From contig KV908743.1 in NCBI GenBank assembly GCA_002005505.1, positions 1 to 40,177 of the forward strand: DNA of 40,177 nt. Direction: 5' to 3'. Under the pieces are notes generated by a model. That model did not search any database and had not been told where the DNA came from. It saw only the letters and a list, made by a program, of their open reading frames with translations. Each line of letters opens with the position of its first letter. Positions within the stretch are counted from its first letter, which is position 1. Positions 1 through 9,279 of this stretch are shown one piece after another. The DNA comes from Botryococcus braunii (taxonomy: Eukaryota > Chlorophyta > Trebouxiophyceae). The position numbers were made by a program, and so were the translations under genes.

Positions 1-288
1 AGGGGTCCAAAATGACTGCAACAAGGCGATTTCGGTACTGTAACATTAATTGATGGATGAAGACATGATCTGGGAGGCTACGGAGAATACGTCAAGCACA
101 TTAAACATAACATGATAAACCTTAAGATTTCGGAGAGTAAAACGAACCGCGTAGCGAAGTCAAAAGAAGAGATGGATTAAAATTAGGAGTGCAGCCTATT
201 CTAGCCGCATACCATTAATCCATCATATAGGGACGCGGAATCTAGGGGCCAAATATTCAAGGTGATAATGAGAGGGAGGGAGGGGGGG
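1..288. other. Unassigned flank
   Basis: I see no coding frame, LTR terminus or primer site here. It is AT-moderate sequence leading into the microsatellite. It could be the interior of G0 or the element or host DNA around it. Confidence 0.4.
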
Positions 289-800
<512 letters not shown>

Positions 801-1550
801 CTACCCTGTATCCGTCCCCTCCTTTTCTCCATTGAATAACGGGGCCGGTGGGCGCCGAAAGGGCCCACGTGACGGTTCCGTTGTTCGTCTCGCATTGAAA
901 TCAGAGTTCAACACGTCAGAGGACAGACCAGAAGTGGGGTGCTTACCGGCAACACGCTGAGTGAGCACTGCCACTTCGGCCTCGAGCATATCCACGCGGT
1001 CCTCCGTACGACCCACGGAAGAATCCGTATCGAGCTCGGCAGCGATGAAGTACAACTGCCAAACTCTCGTTTCATATTCCAGTTTCGCCGTCGCGAGCCT
1101 CTGCATTTCGGCAAAATGCGCCACCGAGTCGAAACCCGGCTTAAAGCCGCCCTCTCCAGTTACCTGGAGGTGCAGCTGCGTCGACAGCTTCGCTAAGTGA
1201 ACCTCGACCGGCTCAAGCTTCTCGAAATAATCACCGATTTAACGAACCAGTTGCTGCGTAGCGATCTCGGCACTAGGAAGTGCTTGGATCTCTACGAGCT
1301 TCTGTTTCGTGAAAGCGCGCCAATTTTCGTAGCTCAAGCCGTTCGAAAGGTCCGGGACTCGGGGATTTTTCCTGGCCCAAGTGGGCCACGAGTCGTCCCA
1401 AACCGTCCCAATAGCACACCTCCTCGTAGGAGGCACGGTTACAAATGTATTTCGCAACCCCTGCGGCACTTCGACAAGTGTCCGGAGTGCCATCGCAAAC
1501 CCCAGGTTTACGACCACGGACCCCAGGTCCGTAAAACACACAAGATACAC
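801..1550 (-). pseudogene. gag: G0 gag, degenerate
   Basis: Gag would form the virus-like particle. Two open stretches in the same minus-strand frame (1550-1239 and 1124-801) are separated by stops and probable frameshifts. The second has a heptad-like region rich in Leu, Ala and Glu (likely coiled coil) and ends in PAPLFNGEKEG. This resembles the APPSLFNGKRG motif at the start of the G5 gag core. Readable homology ends at about 801, so the capsid core and zinc knuckle are missing. Assignment rests on position after a primer site and on that motif; the rest is too decayed to align by eye. Confidence 0.5.
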
Positions 1551-1581
1551 GAGAAATCGAAAACCCGAGGTTTTAGAATTC

Positions 1582-1593
1582 TCGCCGATACCA
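1582..1593 (-). promoter_or_regulatory. G0 primer-binding site
   Basis: On the minus strand this reads TGGTATCGGCGA, four bases after the LTR end. The same 12 bases follow the 5' LTRs of G1, G3, G4 and G5. It would pair with the 3' end of a tRNA ending TCGCCGATACCA. The tRNA identity is unknown. Confidence 0.8.
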
Positions 1594-1597
1594 AAGA

Positions 1598-1789
1598 TGT
1601 AATATCTTGTGCCGATCTCAAGTTCGTGTGAGAAATGACCTCACACAGGTGCGACCCGTCTGATAGCACCCCGCCAGCCAAGCTGGCCAGATTACGTAAT
1701 GAGGTCATCGTACCCCGCTCTCCGATCACGCGCTATCGGCTCGATGCCGATCGGCTCCCTAACGGACCCTTCGCACTCGGAACGTTACA
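1598..1789 (-). repeat. G0 5' LTR (192 bp)
   Basis: On the plus strand it starts TGTAA and ends TTACA, a perfect 5-bp terminal inverted repeat. It is bounded by the primer site on one side and by G1 LTR sequence on the other. The next five bases, CCATG (1790-1794), are the expected target duplication; the other copy is not in view. Confidence 0.75.
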
Positions 1790-1985
1790 CCATGTGATCT
1801 GGGTTCGCAGTACAACCTCGCTTAGGTAGTTCGCTCGGTTGCCCGACTACGCGTCTGAGGCAGTACAGTATAATTCAACCCACCCTGGGTTTAAGAGTGG
1901 GCTTGCGAATCAATCATGTAACACTCTTTCCAAGCACACCACAAATTGTCTGATTCCTAAACCTCTTCCGCTAAGCTATACTACA
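1790..1985 (+). repeat. G1 5' LTR, 5'-truncated by G0
   Basis: These 196 bp match 11435-11630 of the 3' LTR almost perfectly by eye at a constant offset of 9645. The first 60 bp or so of the LTR are missing because G0 inserted here. It ends CTACA, one base before the primer site. Confidence 0.9.
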
Positions 1986-1986
1986 G

Positions 1987-1998
1987 TGGTATCGGCGA
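1987..1998 (+). promoter_or_regulatory. G1 primer-binding site
   Basis: TGGTATCGGCGA, one base after the LTR. It is identical to the site in G0, G3, G4 and G5, although these LTRs are otherwise unlike one another. Confidence 0.85.
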
Positions 1999-2053
1999 CA
2001 AGGATAGTTCCTTGTCGTTCGTTTGTGGTGAGTTCTTTCTTTCGTGCTTAGAG

Positions 2054-2575
2054 ATGTCTCGCAATCCTCGTTCGGGGTCTCGAGCCCGTGCACCTAGCCC
2101 AGGTCGTGTTGACCCAGATCCTCCTGTAGATCCCTCTGTTGATGAGGATATAGATCTTTCGGATGTAGATCCAGCTCTCATGATTAGGCATTTGGTCTCT
2201 ATCGGTGCTCTACCCGCAGAGGTTGCTGCGGCAGGATCTAGTGTTCCGTCGATTGCTCCACCTGATGCCACGACCCAGAACCTCTTGGATGGATTTGCAG
2301 AAATCATTCAGCGGGCTTTAGCGCAGCCTGTTCCTGTTGTCACGACTCAGCCTATGCCAACGGCTACTGCGGCAGCGGCTTCCGTCTCTTCGGGTTCAGG
2401 GAAGCCCTCCCTGAAGTTTCCTGATCCACCTGTATTTGAAGGGGATGCAATGAAGCTTGATCCTTGGCTAATGCAGTGCGAAATGTACTTGAGGGCATAT
2501 GGGATAGATCTCGCATCTACTCGTGCAGTGGAAGTCGCGTCGATGTTTCTGAGGGGCAAGGCTCTTGATTGGTAG
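2054..2575 (+). pseudogene. gag: G1 gag, N-terminal part
   Basis: Structural protein of a Ty3/gypsy particle. I take the ATG at 2054 (MSRNPRSGSR); an in-frame ATG at 2012 adds 14 residues. The first 120 residues or so are Pro/Ser/Ala-rich and low in complexity. From about residue 130 the typical retrotransposon gag pattern begins: P.FEGD followed by DPWLMQCEMYLRAYG and a short helix ending GKALDW. Then comes a TAG stop. The remaining half of gag, including any zinc knuckle, is missing because an internal deletion joins codon W to integrase sequence in another frame at about 2573. Confidence 0.75.
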
Positions 2576-2830
2576 ACAGGGTCTTTGTGAGATTTGGAAT
2601 GCCTACCTCCATTGTGAGTGATAGAGATCCGAGGTTCACTAGCCATTTTTGGAAGGCCTTTGTTAAATTATTGGGTACTGAGATTGCTATGTCTACTGCT
2701 TACCACCCTCAGACAGACGGGCAGACAGAGAGAATGAATCGGACCATGGAAGACATGTTAAGAGGGTTTGTGGGGCCGAGACAGGATGACTGGTGCAAGT
2801 ATTTAAGCATGGTGGAGTTTGCTTACAATA
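2573..2830 (+). pseudogene. G1 integrase, catalytic core part (5' fragment)
   Basis: Integrase inserts cDNA into the genome. The frame starts abruptly after the deletion junction with VDRVFVRFGMPTS and then shows VSDRDPRFTS (second catalytic Asp), HPQTDGQTERMNR (catalytic Glu) and the conserved EFAYN near the end. The zinc-binding HHCC domain and the first Asp are missing. After removal of C1 and one copy of the 5-bp target duplication, the frame continues without a break into 9976-10620. C1 therefore interrupted an open frame. Confidence 0.85.
2826..2830. repeat. C1 target-site duplication, left copy
   Basis: CAATA directly precedes the C1 LTR and is repeated at 9971-9975. Five bases is the usual length for Ty1/copia integration. 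Confidence 0.93.
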
Positions 2831-3521
2831 TGAAATATTCTGGGCTTGGCGTATCCTGCATGGTGGCGGCACGGAGGGTGTTAGACGATGTCCTCCTACT
2901 TGTGCGTTGTTAAGTAGGCATGGACATATACAAGTCAAGGACTGGTTAGCAACTGATTGATAGACACCCGGAGTGCCACTATAGTTCCAACCAAGTGTTA
3001 CAATATCTCTCATCTCTCCTAACAAGGTGACGCAGTTCAAACACGCCTAACCTGCTCTCACCCAGGTCGTGTTCATTACTTTGTCCGATGAGCTAAACTC
3101 AACTCTATATGTCTAACATGTTCTAACAATGTTCATCTGAGTGCTAAATCCAGGAATACAATAAGGATTAAGTCACCTGCATGGTGGCGGCACGGAGGGT
3201 GTTAGACGATGTCCTCCTACTTGTGCGTTGTTAAGTAGGCATGGACATATACAAGTCAAGGACTGGTTAGCAACTGATTGATAGACACCCGGAGTGCCAC
3301 TATAGTTCCAACCAAGTGCCTTCCCTATCCGTGCTTGCCCCATATGCCTCCTTTCTACAAACGTGTCTGTAACTTGCGTTATGATAGTCTTCGTTCAAAT
3401 GCATGTATTGCCTGGCAGAACTCAGGGTTCTGCCTCTCTTTCCTAATTGGTATTGTCTTCATACGGAGACTTGCCATTATTACTCCTCTGAGGGAAAGGC
3501 ATAAAATTAATTAACACAACA
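2831..3521 (-). repeat. C1 3' LTR (691 bp)
   Basis: On the minus strand it starts TGTTGTG and ends ATATTTCA. It matches 9280-9970 at a constant offset of 6449 with no difference seen. It contains two copies of a 143-bp direct repeat (2855-2997 and 3176-3318). Confidence 0.95.
2855..3318 (-). repeat. 143-bp direct repeat pair inside C1 3' LTR
   Basis: Positions 2855-2997 and 3176-3318 are the same 143 bp, 321 bp apart. In element sense, the copy nearer the LTR end stops 24 bp before the terminus. The C3 LTR has a related 143-bp pair in the same place. The same pair occurs in the 5' LTR at 9304-9446 and 9625-9767. Confidence 0.93.
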
Positions 3522-3536
3522 CTTCCCCTTGCCTTT
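3522..3536 (-). promoter_or_regulatory. C1 polypurine tract
   Basis: On the minus strand this is AAAGGCAAGGGGAAG, directly before the TGTTG of the 3' LTR. It is the expected plus-strand primer for second-strand cDNA synthesis. Confidence 0.85.
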
Positions 3537-3539
3537 ACC

Positions 3540-6500
3540 TCACAGAAACTTGGCCAGTCCCAGTGAGTTACGATGTCCCAGAAACACTTGTCTAACTAGT
3601 GGTTTGGTAAAAATGTCAGCCACATTTCTAGCAGATTGAATGTACTTGAATTCAACCTGCCCCTTTGCAATAGCTTCACGTGCGAAATGACAGCTAATTG
3701 CAATATGCTTTGTGTGTTTGGAGTACACCGGATTCCTCAGGTGGTTTATACACCCTTGGTTGTCACAATGAATCTTCACTATCCACGGTAACACTCCAAT
3801 TTCCTCCAGGAAACCTCTCAGCCAATTTGCTTCCTTCACAACAGCACTTGCTGCCATGAATTCAGCCTCCACTGTTGAAGTGGCAACAGCAGATTGCTTT
3901 TTACTTCCCCACACTACTGCTCCTCCAAACACAGTGAGGACAAAGCCAGTGGTAGAGAAGCGATGATCCTGATCACCTCCATAGTCGGCATCCACATAGC
4001 CTTCTAGCTCTATCTCCCCCCCTCCGAGAGTTAGAACCAAATCTCGGGTTCCTTTCAGATACTTCAACACACGGATGGCTTCATTCCAATGTGCTGTGGT
4101 GGGAGATATGCGATAACGAGACAATACACCTACTGCCTGAGCTATATCGGGACGTGTGGTGTTGGCTATATACAGAAGAGACCCTACTAACTCACAGTAA
4201 CGGTGACCTGGAGGTAGTGGACTGCCAGCACCAATGCTGTCGCTCCCATCTCTCGGTGCAGGCCTTTGGGACATTACGAAATCTTTTGTCATGGGAGTAT
4301 CAGGTCCCACTGACTCAAGATCCAAGCCAAATTTCTCTACAAGTGCATCGATTTTAGGGATGCAACTCAGGGTGATCAGCCCTTTATCTCTATCTCTCAT
4401 CACTTGACATCCCAAGAAATCCTTCACTTCCCCAAGATCATGGATGGTGAATTCTTTCTTGAGAAGTCCCTTCACTCTCTCGATTTCTGACATGCCCTTG
4501 GAAACTATCAGAAGATCATCAACATAGATCAGCACATAGGACTTTCCTCCATCAGTAGAGCATCTCACATACACTCCCGCATCACTCTTGCACACCTCAT
4601 ACCCCATGACTTCAAGTTTGTCATTCAGGGTTTTGTGCCAGGCACGTGGAGCCTGCTTCAGGCCATACAACGCCTTTCTCAATCGGCACACAATATTCTT
4701 ATCACCATTCTCAAAGCCAGGAGGTTGCGTTACATATACTTCCTCCTCGAGCTCACCATTCAGAAAGGCGGTCTTAACGTCCACCTGATGAATTTCACAG
4801 CCCTCTCTTGCAGCAACAGCAAGCAGAGCTCTTCTAGCTCCATAGCTACTAGTAGGAGCAAAGACCTCCATCACATCCACTCCAGGGATTTGTCTGCATC
4901 CCTGTGCCACTAATCTGGCCTTGAATCTCATAACATTGCCATGTGCATCCATTTTCACTGAAAATATCCAGTGAACTGGAATAACCTTATGTCCACGAGG
5001 TCTCGGAACATACTCCATGACCTCATGAGTATCTAGAGAATTTTGCTCTTCCTGCATAGCTGCCTTCCAGTATTCCCACTGGGGAGACATCTGTGCTTCT
5101 CTCAAATTAGAGGGAACGTGAATTTTCCCAAATCTGACACCTGTGTGCTTTTCCTCTGAATTGCCTGATTTTCTCTCACTTTGTCCAGAACCCACTACTC
5201 TTCCACTGACACTCGCTGAGTTACACATCACAGGCTCTCCAGTAGAAGTAGAATGCTCTCTCATAGCACGCTCTCGCTTGGACTCACACTTGGCTTTGCA
5301 CAAGTTACTCTGCTCATCCCTCACATCATCCTCCCATGCACAGGTACCTCTCGGACAGTCTTTGTAATTTGGAATCCCTTCACATTGTCCAGACTTCCGA
5401 TTCACCTCCTCAGACACACTCTGACATGCCTGCAAGAGTTCAGACTCTTCAGGTCTCTCACAAGCAACATCGGGATATGGCAGAGTGTCTGCATACTTCC
5501 CCTGATTTATGTGATCCACATGCCTCTCAGACCGACTGCATGTCACTGTTGGGAGTGACCTCACATCTCTGACATCACTCTCCCAGGCACAGGTACCTCT
5601 CAGTGAGCACTTGTAATTTGGTCTGTCTCCACAATGTCTGTGCTCCTGATTCACCTCCTCCTCTCGTCCCTTACATGGAGTCAAGGATGCAGATCCTGTC
5701 TCCCGCTCACAATCATGTTTGGCTGGTGCAGAGAAAGCATATGATGCTTCCTCTGACCGGTGGCTGCCACCACAGTCCCGTCCAGGAGTGCTCTGACTGG
5801 ACGGGTTGCCAGAAGAACTCTGCATGGTCACATCTCTTACATTTCTCTCAGTCACTGAACAAGACCCACCCATACTGCTCAGCTCCCCGGGACCATTTGC
5901 AGCTTTGCATGTAGCTGCCCCCCTCACTGCACTCACATGCAATTCATGCCCCTCATGTGAATCACCCTCTAGCTGCACTTCCCCTGGTCCCTGTGACAGA
6001 GAGTCACATTCAGTCAACCCCTCTCGCTCTCTGCTCTCTCCCTTCTCCTGTGGCAGCAGGAGGTCTTTGGCGGCAGTGCGTTGTTCGTGTCGTTGAGCCC
6101 GGGTCAGGCCATCCAATTGGTGGTTGCGGCAATCAGACCTAGTTGGTCTGAGGACCTCCTGGGCTCGCTCCATCTGCGGTCGAAGGTGGGAGTCCTGTCT
6201 CACTCCTCTGGCTAAGTCCTGTACTGCCTCCAGGGTTTGATCCATCTCCACTGGGTCACACAGTCTTCTGGATTCAGGCTCGGGCTCAGCCTCACTGGGG
6301 GGTCCTGTGACAGGCTGTGTGGGGAGGTTGCTGGAGGCTGGCAGGTACTCAGGCTCACTGTGTGGGTCATCAAGATCTGTCTCAAGGCTGATGTTGGTTG
6401 TGCCAGGGGAGGTGCCGGGAAAGACTGGGGGAGTGTCACTTGCAGAGGGCTCAGGACACAGAAACTCTGTAGACTGTGTTGAGGAAACGCTCATGCCAAC

Positions 6501-8942
6501 CCGAGAGGCTCCCCTGAGGTGCTCCACGAAAACCACATCTCTGCTCTCCTTCCAGATACCCCCTCCCACATAGATCCGATAGGCTTTGGAGGAGGCTGAG
6601 TAACCAGTAAGCATCCCTGGCACAGTTTTAGGGGAAAACACAGAGCGCTGGACATCAGGAATGTGCACAAAGGCCAAGCAACCCCAGGTACGCAGTGGGG
6701 TTACATTTGGTTTGTAGCCAAAAAATAATTCTGATGGCGTGCGGTCCCTCCCGGTACTGGGACCCATGTTCAGTAGGGTGCATGCAGTTTCCAGGGCCTC
6801 CTTCCACAACGTTGGACTGGCAGCTGCAAAAGCCAGAAGAGTCCTGGTACGTTCCTTGAGGGTGCGATTGGCTCTTTCAGCCGCTCCATTCTGTTGCGGG
6901 GTGTAAGGAGCTGAGGTCTCCAATTTAGTCCCCTGGGATGCACAAAATTCTTTGAACGTGGCATTCAGAAATTCAGTTCCACGGTCACACCGGACACACT
7001 TCACTTTGGTTTTCTTCTGGGTCTGCCAGTATAGAATGAGGTCCCTCACAGCAGCACTGATGGCATCTTTGGACTTCACAGGCAGGACCGCCTTTAACTG
7101 AGATGACTCATCCAAAGCAGTCACCCAGTAACGTTCACCAGTTACTGCAGCAGGAAAAATGGGGCCCACAGTGTCAATATGTACTCTGTCAAGTGGTTCA
7201 ACAGCTGGTCTACTGCTTATTCCAAATGGAGGCCGAGACGTCTTTCCCTCAATACATGCTTCACAGTAGACTGGACAATTGGAGCAGGGACATAGGGATG
7301 TATCAAGTCCCGAGACCAGGTCCTCATTGGTTAGGCGCTGCATCCATGTTTCACCTGGATGTCCCATTCTGCTATGCCAGAGGTATCGTCTGGCACAGTT
7401 GTGTGAGTTTTGGGTGGGGGTTTTGGACTTCACAGCAGCTGAAATTCTTCTGTGGTTAACACTGGGACTCAGAGCTACAACTTGATGAATATAAAATAGC
7501 CCTTTCTCTGCACTGATCCGAGACCTCCAGCTGTTTGGACCACAGACTTCAGTGAACGCTCCAACATCATCTGTGCGAAAGACTGCCCCATCCCGCAATG
7601 CTGCAGATACTGACAGTATGTTTGAGGTTGCAGAAGGAACACACTGAACATGATGTATCCACAGGGGAACTCCCACTCGACTGAGGATGCAGACAGAGCC
7701 TGATGCTACAATTCCTCCAGTGGCATCTGAAGTGGCCAGATGTAATGGGATGGGTTTGGCATGCACAGTTGGATTATGTAGTAGGGTCACATCATTCACC
7801 AGATGTACAGATGCTCCACTGTCCACCAGCCAGGATTGCAGAGACGAATTTCTGACAGGAGTCTTCAGGATGTTGAGGGAAATTATGTATGGCATACCTC
7901 CAGGTGGTGGAGGTGGGGGAGCTGGGGGTTGGAACCATGCCGGAAAGGCATCCAGTCCAGGGTGCGCCAGCTGGGCTGCAGGAGGGTGTGGGCCACCCAT
8001 ATGTGGAGGTCCCTGTGGCCACATTCCCTGCAATTGTTGGACCGCTGCCACTACGTTCCGTTGGGTCTCCTCGTCCCGCTTCCTCTTTCGACAGTCCCTC
8101 CAGTAATGCCCCTTCTTATTGCAGTAGTTGCAGATGCCCTTAGTCTCGGACTTGGCCTCAGAGACAGTTGGTTGGGCCTGCTGATGGACTGCACTGGCAG
8201 CTGGTGGGGTATTGGCTCCACTGGAGCCTTGTCCAAGAGCCAAAACCCTTGGTTGGCGAGGAGCATATTCATCAAAACCCACTGCAGCTGCTGTGTTGCG
8301 CAGAAGTCCAGCCAGCTTCTCCAGGGGTTGTGCTGCAGCAGTTGTGATCATTCCTGGCTCTTTAGCTGCATCAGGCAAGCCCTGCACAATCTGGGTTGCA
8401 ACGTGTGCATCCAGTAGAGCATGGTTGTTCCTGTCAAGGCATGCCTTCAGGTTGATCATTCTGTTGACATATTGCGAAATCGTCTCGTCATGTTTCATTC
8501 CCTGGCTCATTTCTTGGAGCCAATCTGCATTGGCCTCGATATTATATCCACCAATAAACTTTCTGCAGATGAACTCATATGCATCATAAGCAGAGGGCAG
8601 ATTAGACAGAGGTCCCAGCCATTCCTCTGGGACTGACTCATAAATCAGTAACATTGCGGCTGCGTCATGTGCTGTACCAGGCATAGCCTCCAGGATGGCA
8701 GGCAAAGACCCTTTTGACTCATTTGCTGCCAAAAATGCATTCTTCCAAACAATAATATTTGTCCCCCGTTCCTTCAGTTTTATGTGTACCTTGACATTTG
8801 TTGGGATAATCTTGGGCAGCTCATCTCCGCTGCCTCTTGAGGTGCTGGGAGTACACGGTTCTCTGATGGGTGTGGATGAGGCTGGTTCACTGCTTGACGT
8901 TGATGCTCCACTAGCTGATGATCCTTTCTTCTTGGAAGTCAT
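3540..8942 (-). CDS. gag-pol: C1 Ty1/copia gag-pol polyprotein
   Basis: An 1800-residue single-frame polyprotein that supplies all particle and replication functions. Order: gag core (about 45-230); CCHC zinc knuckle CNYCNKKGHYWRDC (271-284); Pro-rich spacer; aspartic protease with DSGAS (374); integrase HHCC zinc domain (about 523-564), then Asp in HIDTVGP (590), Asp in CDRGTEF (653) and Glu in NGAAERAN (about 688); a very long Ser/Gly/Cys-rich linker (about 815-1290); reverse transcriptase with YVDD at 1473-1476; RNase H with DADYGG, STVEAEF and HCDNQG (1650-1780). It ends in the typical DIFTKPL region. Gag before integrase before reverse transcriptase is the copia order. The ATG overlaps the stop of the upstream ORF as ATGA. 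The linker, with repeated GTCAWE.DVRD motifs, is longer than usual. No stop or frameshift is present. Confidence 0.96.
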   Translation of the reverse strand: MTSKKKGSSASGASTSSSEPASSTPIREPCTPSTSRGSGDELPKIIPTNVKVHIKLKERGTNIIVWKNAFLAANESKGSLPAILEAMPGTAHDAAAMLLIYESVPEEWLGPLSNLPSAYDAYEFICRKFIGGYNIEANADWLQEMSQGMKHDETISQYVNRMINLKACLDRNNHALLDAHVATQIVQGLPDAAKEPGMITTAAAQPLEKLAGLLRNTAAAVGFDEYAPRQPRVLALGQGSSGANTPPAASAVHQQAQPTVSEAKSETKGICNYCNKKGHYWRDCRKRKRDEETQRNVVAAVQQLQGMWPQGPPHMGGPHPPAAQLAHPGLDAFPAWFQPPAPPPPPPGGMPYIISLNILKTPVRNSSLQSWLVDSGASVHLVNDVTLLHNPTVHAKPIPLHLATSDATGGIVASGSVCILSRVGVPLWIHHVQCVPSATSNILSVSAALRDGAVFRTDDVGAFTEVCGPNSWRSRISAEKGLFYIHQVVALSPSVNHRRISAAVKSKTPTQNSHNCARRYLWHSRMGHPGETWMQRLTNEDLVSGLDTSLCPCSNCPVYCEACIEGKTSRPPFGISSRPAVEPLDRVHIDTVGPIFPAAVTGERYWVTALDESSQLKAVLPVKSKDAISAAVRDLILYWQTQKKTKVKCVRCDRGTEFLNATFKEFCASQGTKLETSAPYTPQQNGAAERANRTLKERTRTLLAFAAASPTLWKEALETACTLLNMGPSTGRDRTPSELFFGYKPNVTPLRTWGCLAFVHIPDVQRSVFSPKTVPGMLTGYSASSKAYRIYVGGGIWKESRDVVFVEHLRGASRVGMSVSSTQSTEFLCPEPSASDTPPVFPGTSPGTTNISLETDLDDPHSEPEYLPASSNLPTQPVTGPPSEAEPEPESRRLCDPVEMDQTLEAVQDLARGVRQDSHLRPQMERAQEVLRPTRSDCRNHQLDGLTRAQRHEQRTAAKDLLLPQEKGESREREGLTECDSLSQGPGEVQLEGDSHEGHELHVSAVRGAATCKAANGPGELSSMGGSCSVTERNVRDVTMQSSSGNPSSQSTPGRDCGGSHRSEEASYAFSAPAKHDCERETGSASLTPCKGREEEVNQEHRHCGDRPNYKCSLRGTCAWESDVRDVRSLPTVTCSRSERHVDHINQGKYADTLPYPDVACERPEESELLQACQSVSEEVNRKSGQCEGIPNYKDCPRGTCAWEDDVRDEQSNLCKAKCESKRERAMREHSTSTGEPVMCNSASVSGRVVGSGQSERKSGNSEEKHTGVRFGKIHVPSNLREAQMSPQWEYWKAAMQEEQNSLDTHEVMEYVPRPRGHKVIPVHWIFSVKMDAHGNVMRFKARLVAQGCRQIPGVDVMEVFAPTSSYGARRALLAVAAREGCEIHQVDVKTAFLNGELEEEVYVTQPPGFENGDKNIVCRLRKALYGLKQAPRAWHKTLNDKLEVMGYEVCKSDAGVYVRCSTDGGKSYVLIYVDDLLIVSKGMSEIERVKGLLKKEFTIHDLGEVKDFLGCQVMRDRDKGLITLSCIPKIDALVEKFGLDLESVGPDTPMTKDFVMSQRPAPRDGSDSIGAGSPLPPGHRYCELVGSLLYIANTTRPDIAQAVGVLSRYRISPTTAHWNEAIRVLKYLKGTRDLVLTLGGGEIELEGYVDADYGGDQDHRFSTTGFVLTVFGGAVVWGSKKQSAVATSTVEAEFMAASAVVKEANWLRGFLEEIGVLPWIVKIHCDNQGCINHLRNPVYSKHTKHIAISCHFAREAIAKGQVEFKYIQSARNVADIFTKPLVRQVFLGHRNSLGLAKFL

Positions 8943-9211
8943 AATTCCCCAGTTGTCTTATAACTCCAGTACTCGCAAGGTAGCAGCAAGATCTTACTTC
9001 TGAACCAGGTGGGTTGAGCTAACGGACAGCCAACGTGAAGGTGAAAGATGTAGTCTTTGACGATAAAGGCTCTCTCGTCAGGATTGCGGTCTCCACGTTG
9101 TCCTCCTTCTCTGATTAGTTCGTTGTATGACGGAGGTCCTGATCTCAAGCGCGCTGGAACGTTGAGGTTGGTGGTCTTCCTGGCTGTTTGCTTTGTCCGC
9201 TTCTTCGCCAT
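8939..9211 (-). CDS. C1 small ORF upstream of gag, with histone H3-like N-terminus
   Basis: A 90-residue frame between primer site and gag. An in-frame TGA lies directly before its ATG, so the start is fixed. The N-terminus reads MAKKRTKQTARKTT; RTKQTARK equals residues 2-9 of the histone H3 tail. The middle part, with PPSYNE, GG.RG and ERAFIVKD, is clearly related to the longer upstream ORF of C3 (21003-21527), which carries the same motifs in the same order. After QPTWF the similarity to C3 ends, so the C1 protein looks C-terminally shortened by a deletion. Its TGA overlaps the gag ATG (ATGA), an arrangement that suits termination-reinitiation. No known domain is recognised. Function is unknown; a chromatin or nucleic-acid binding role is conjecture from the basic N-terminus. 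Confidence 0.65.
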   Translation of the reverse strand: MAKKRTKQTARKTTNLNVPARLRSGPPSYNELIREGGQRGDRNPDERAFIVKDYIFHLHVGCPLAQPTWFRSKILLLPCEYWSYKTTGEL

Positions 9212-9266
9212 TCACAGTCTAGTGAGCTCCGATTTAGGCGCCACCCACTCTCAGCATCCGAGCCCG

Positions 9267-9279
9267 TGGGCCCATAACC
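9267..9279 (-). promoter_or_regulatory. C1 primer-binding site (internal initiator tRNA-Met)
   Basis: On the minus strand GGTTATGGGCCCA follows the LTR with no gap. It is complementary to the anticodon arm of eukaryotic initiator tRNA-Met (TGGGCCCATAACC), not to a tRNA 3' end. Drosophila copia is the known precedent, priming from a 5' half of that tRNA. C2 and C3 share the site. Confidence 0.85.

Larger units (their letters stand above)
801..1789 (-). mobile_element. G0: 5' part of a Ty3/gypsy element
   Basis: Read on the minus strand the order is 5' LTR (1598-1789), primer-binding site (1582-1593), leader, then a broken gag. Its terminal CA at 1789 abuts position 1790 of the G1 LTR, where the G1 LTR lacks its first 60 bp or so. 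G0 therefore inserted into the 5' LTR of G1. The rest of G0, including its 3' LTR, is not recognisable to the left and is either off the window or deleted. Confidence 0.7.

Noticed and set aside
3278..3514. 78-codon ORF in C1 LTR, repeated at 9727-9963
   Set aside because: It is duplicated only because the LTR is duplicated; no codon-level support and antisense to the element.
7803..8417. 204-codon plus-strand ORF opposite C1
   Set aside because: Antisense shadow of the intact C1 polyprotein; no domain.
9170..9211. Captured histone H3 gene
   Set aside because: Similarity stops after RTKQTARK; the next H3 tail residues and the core are absent, so it is at most mimicry.
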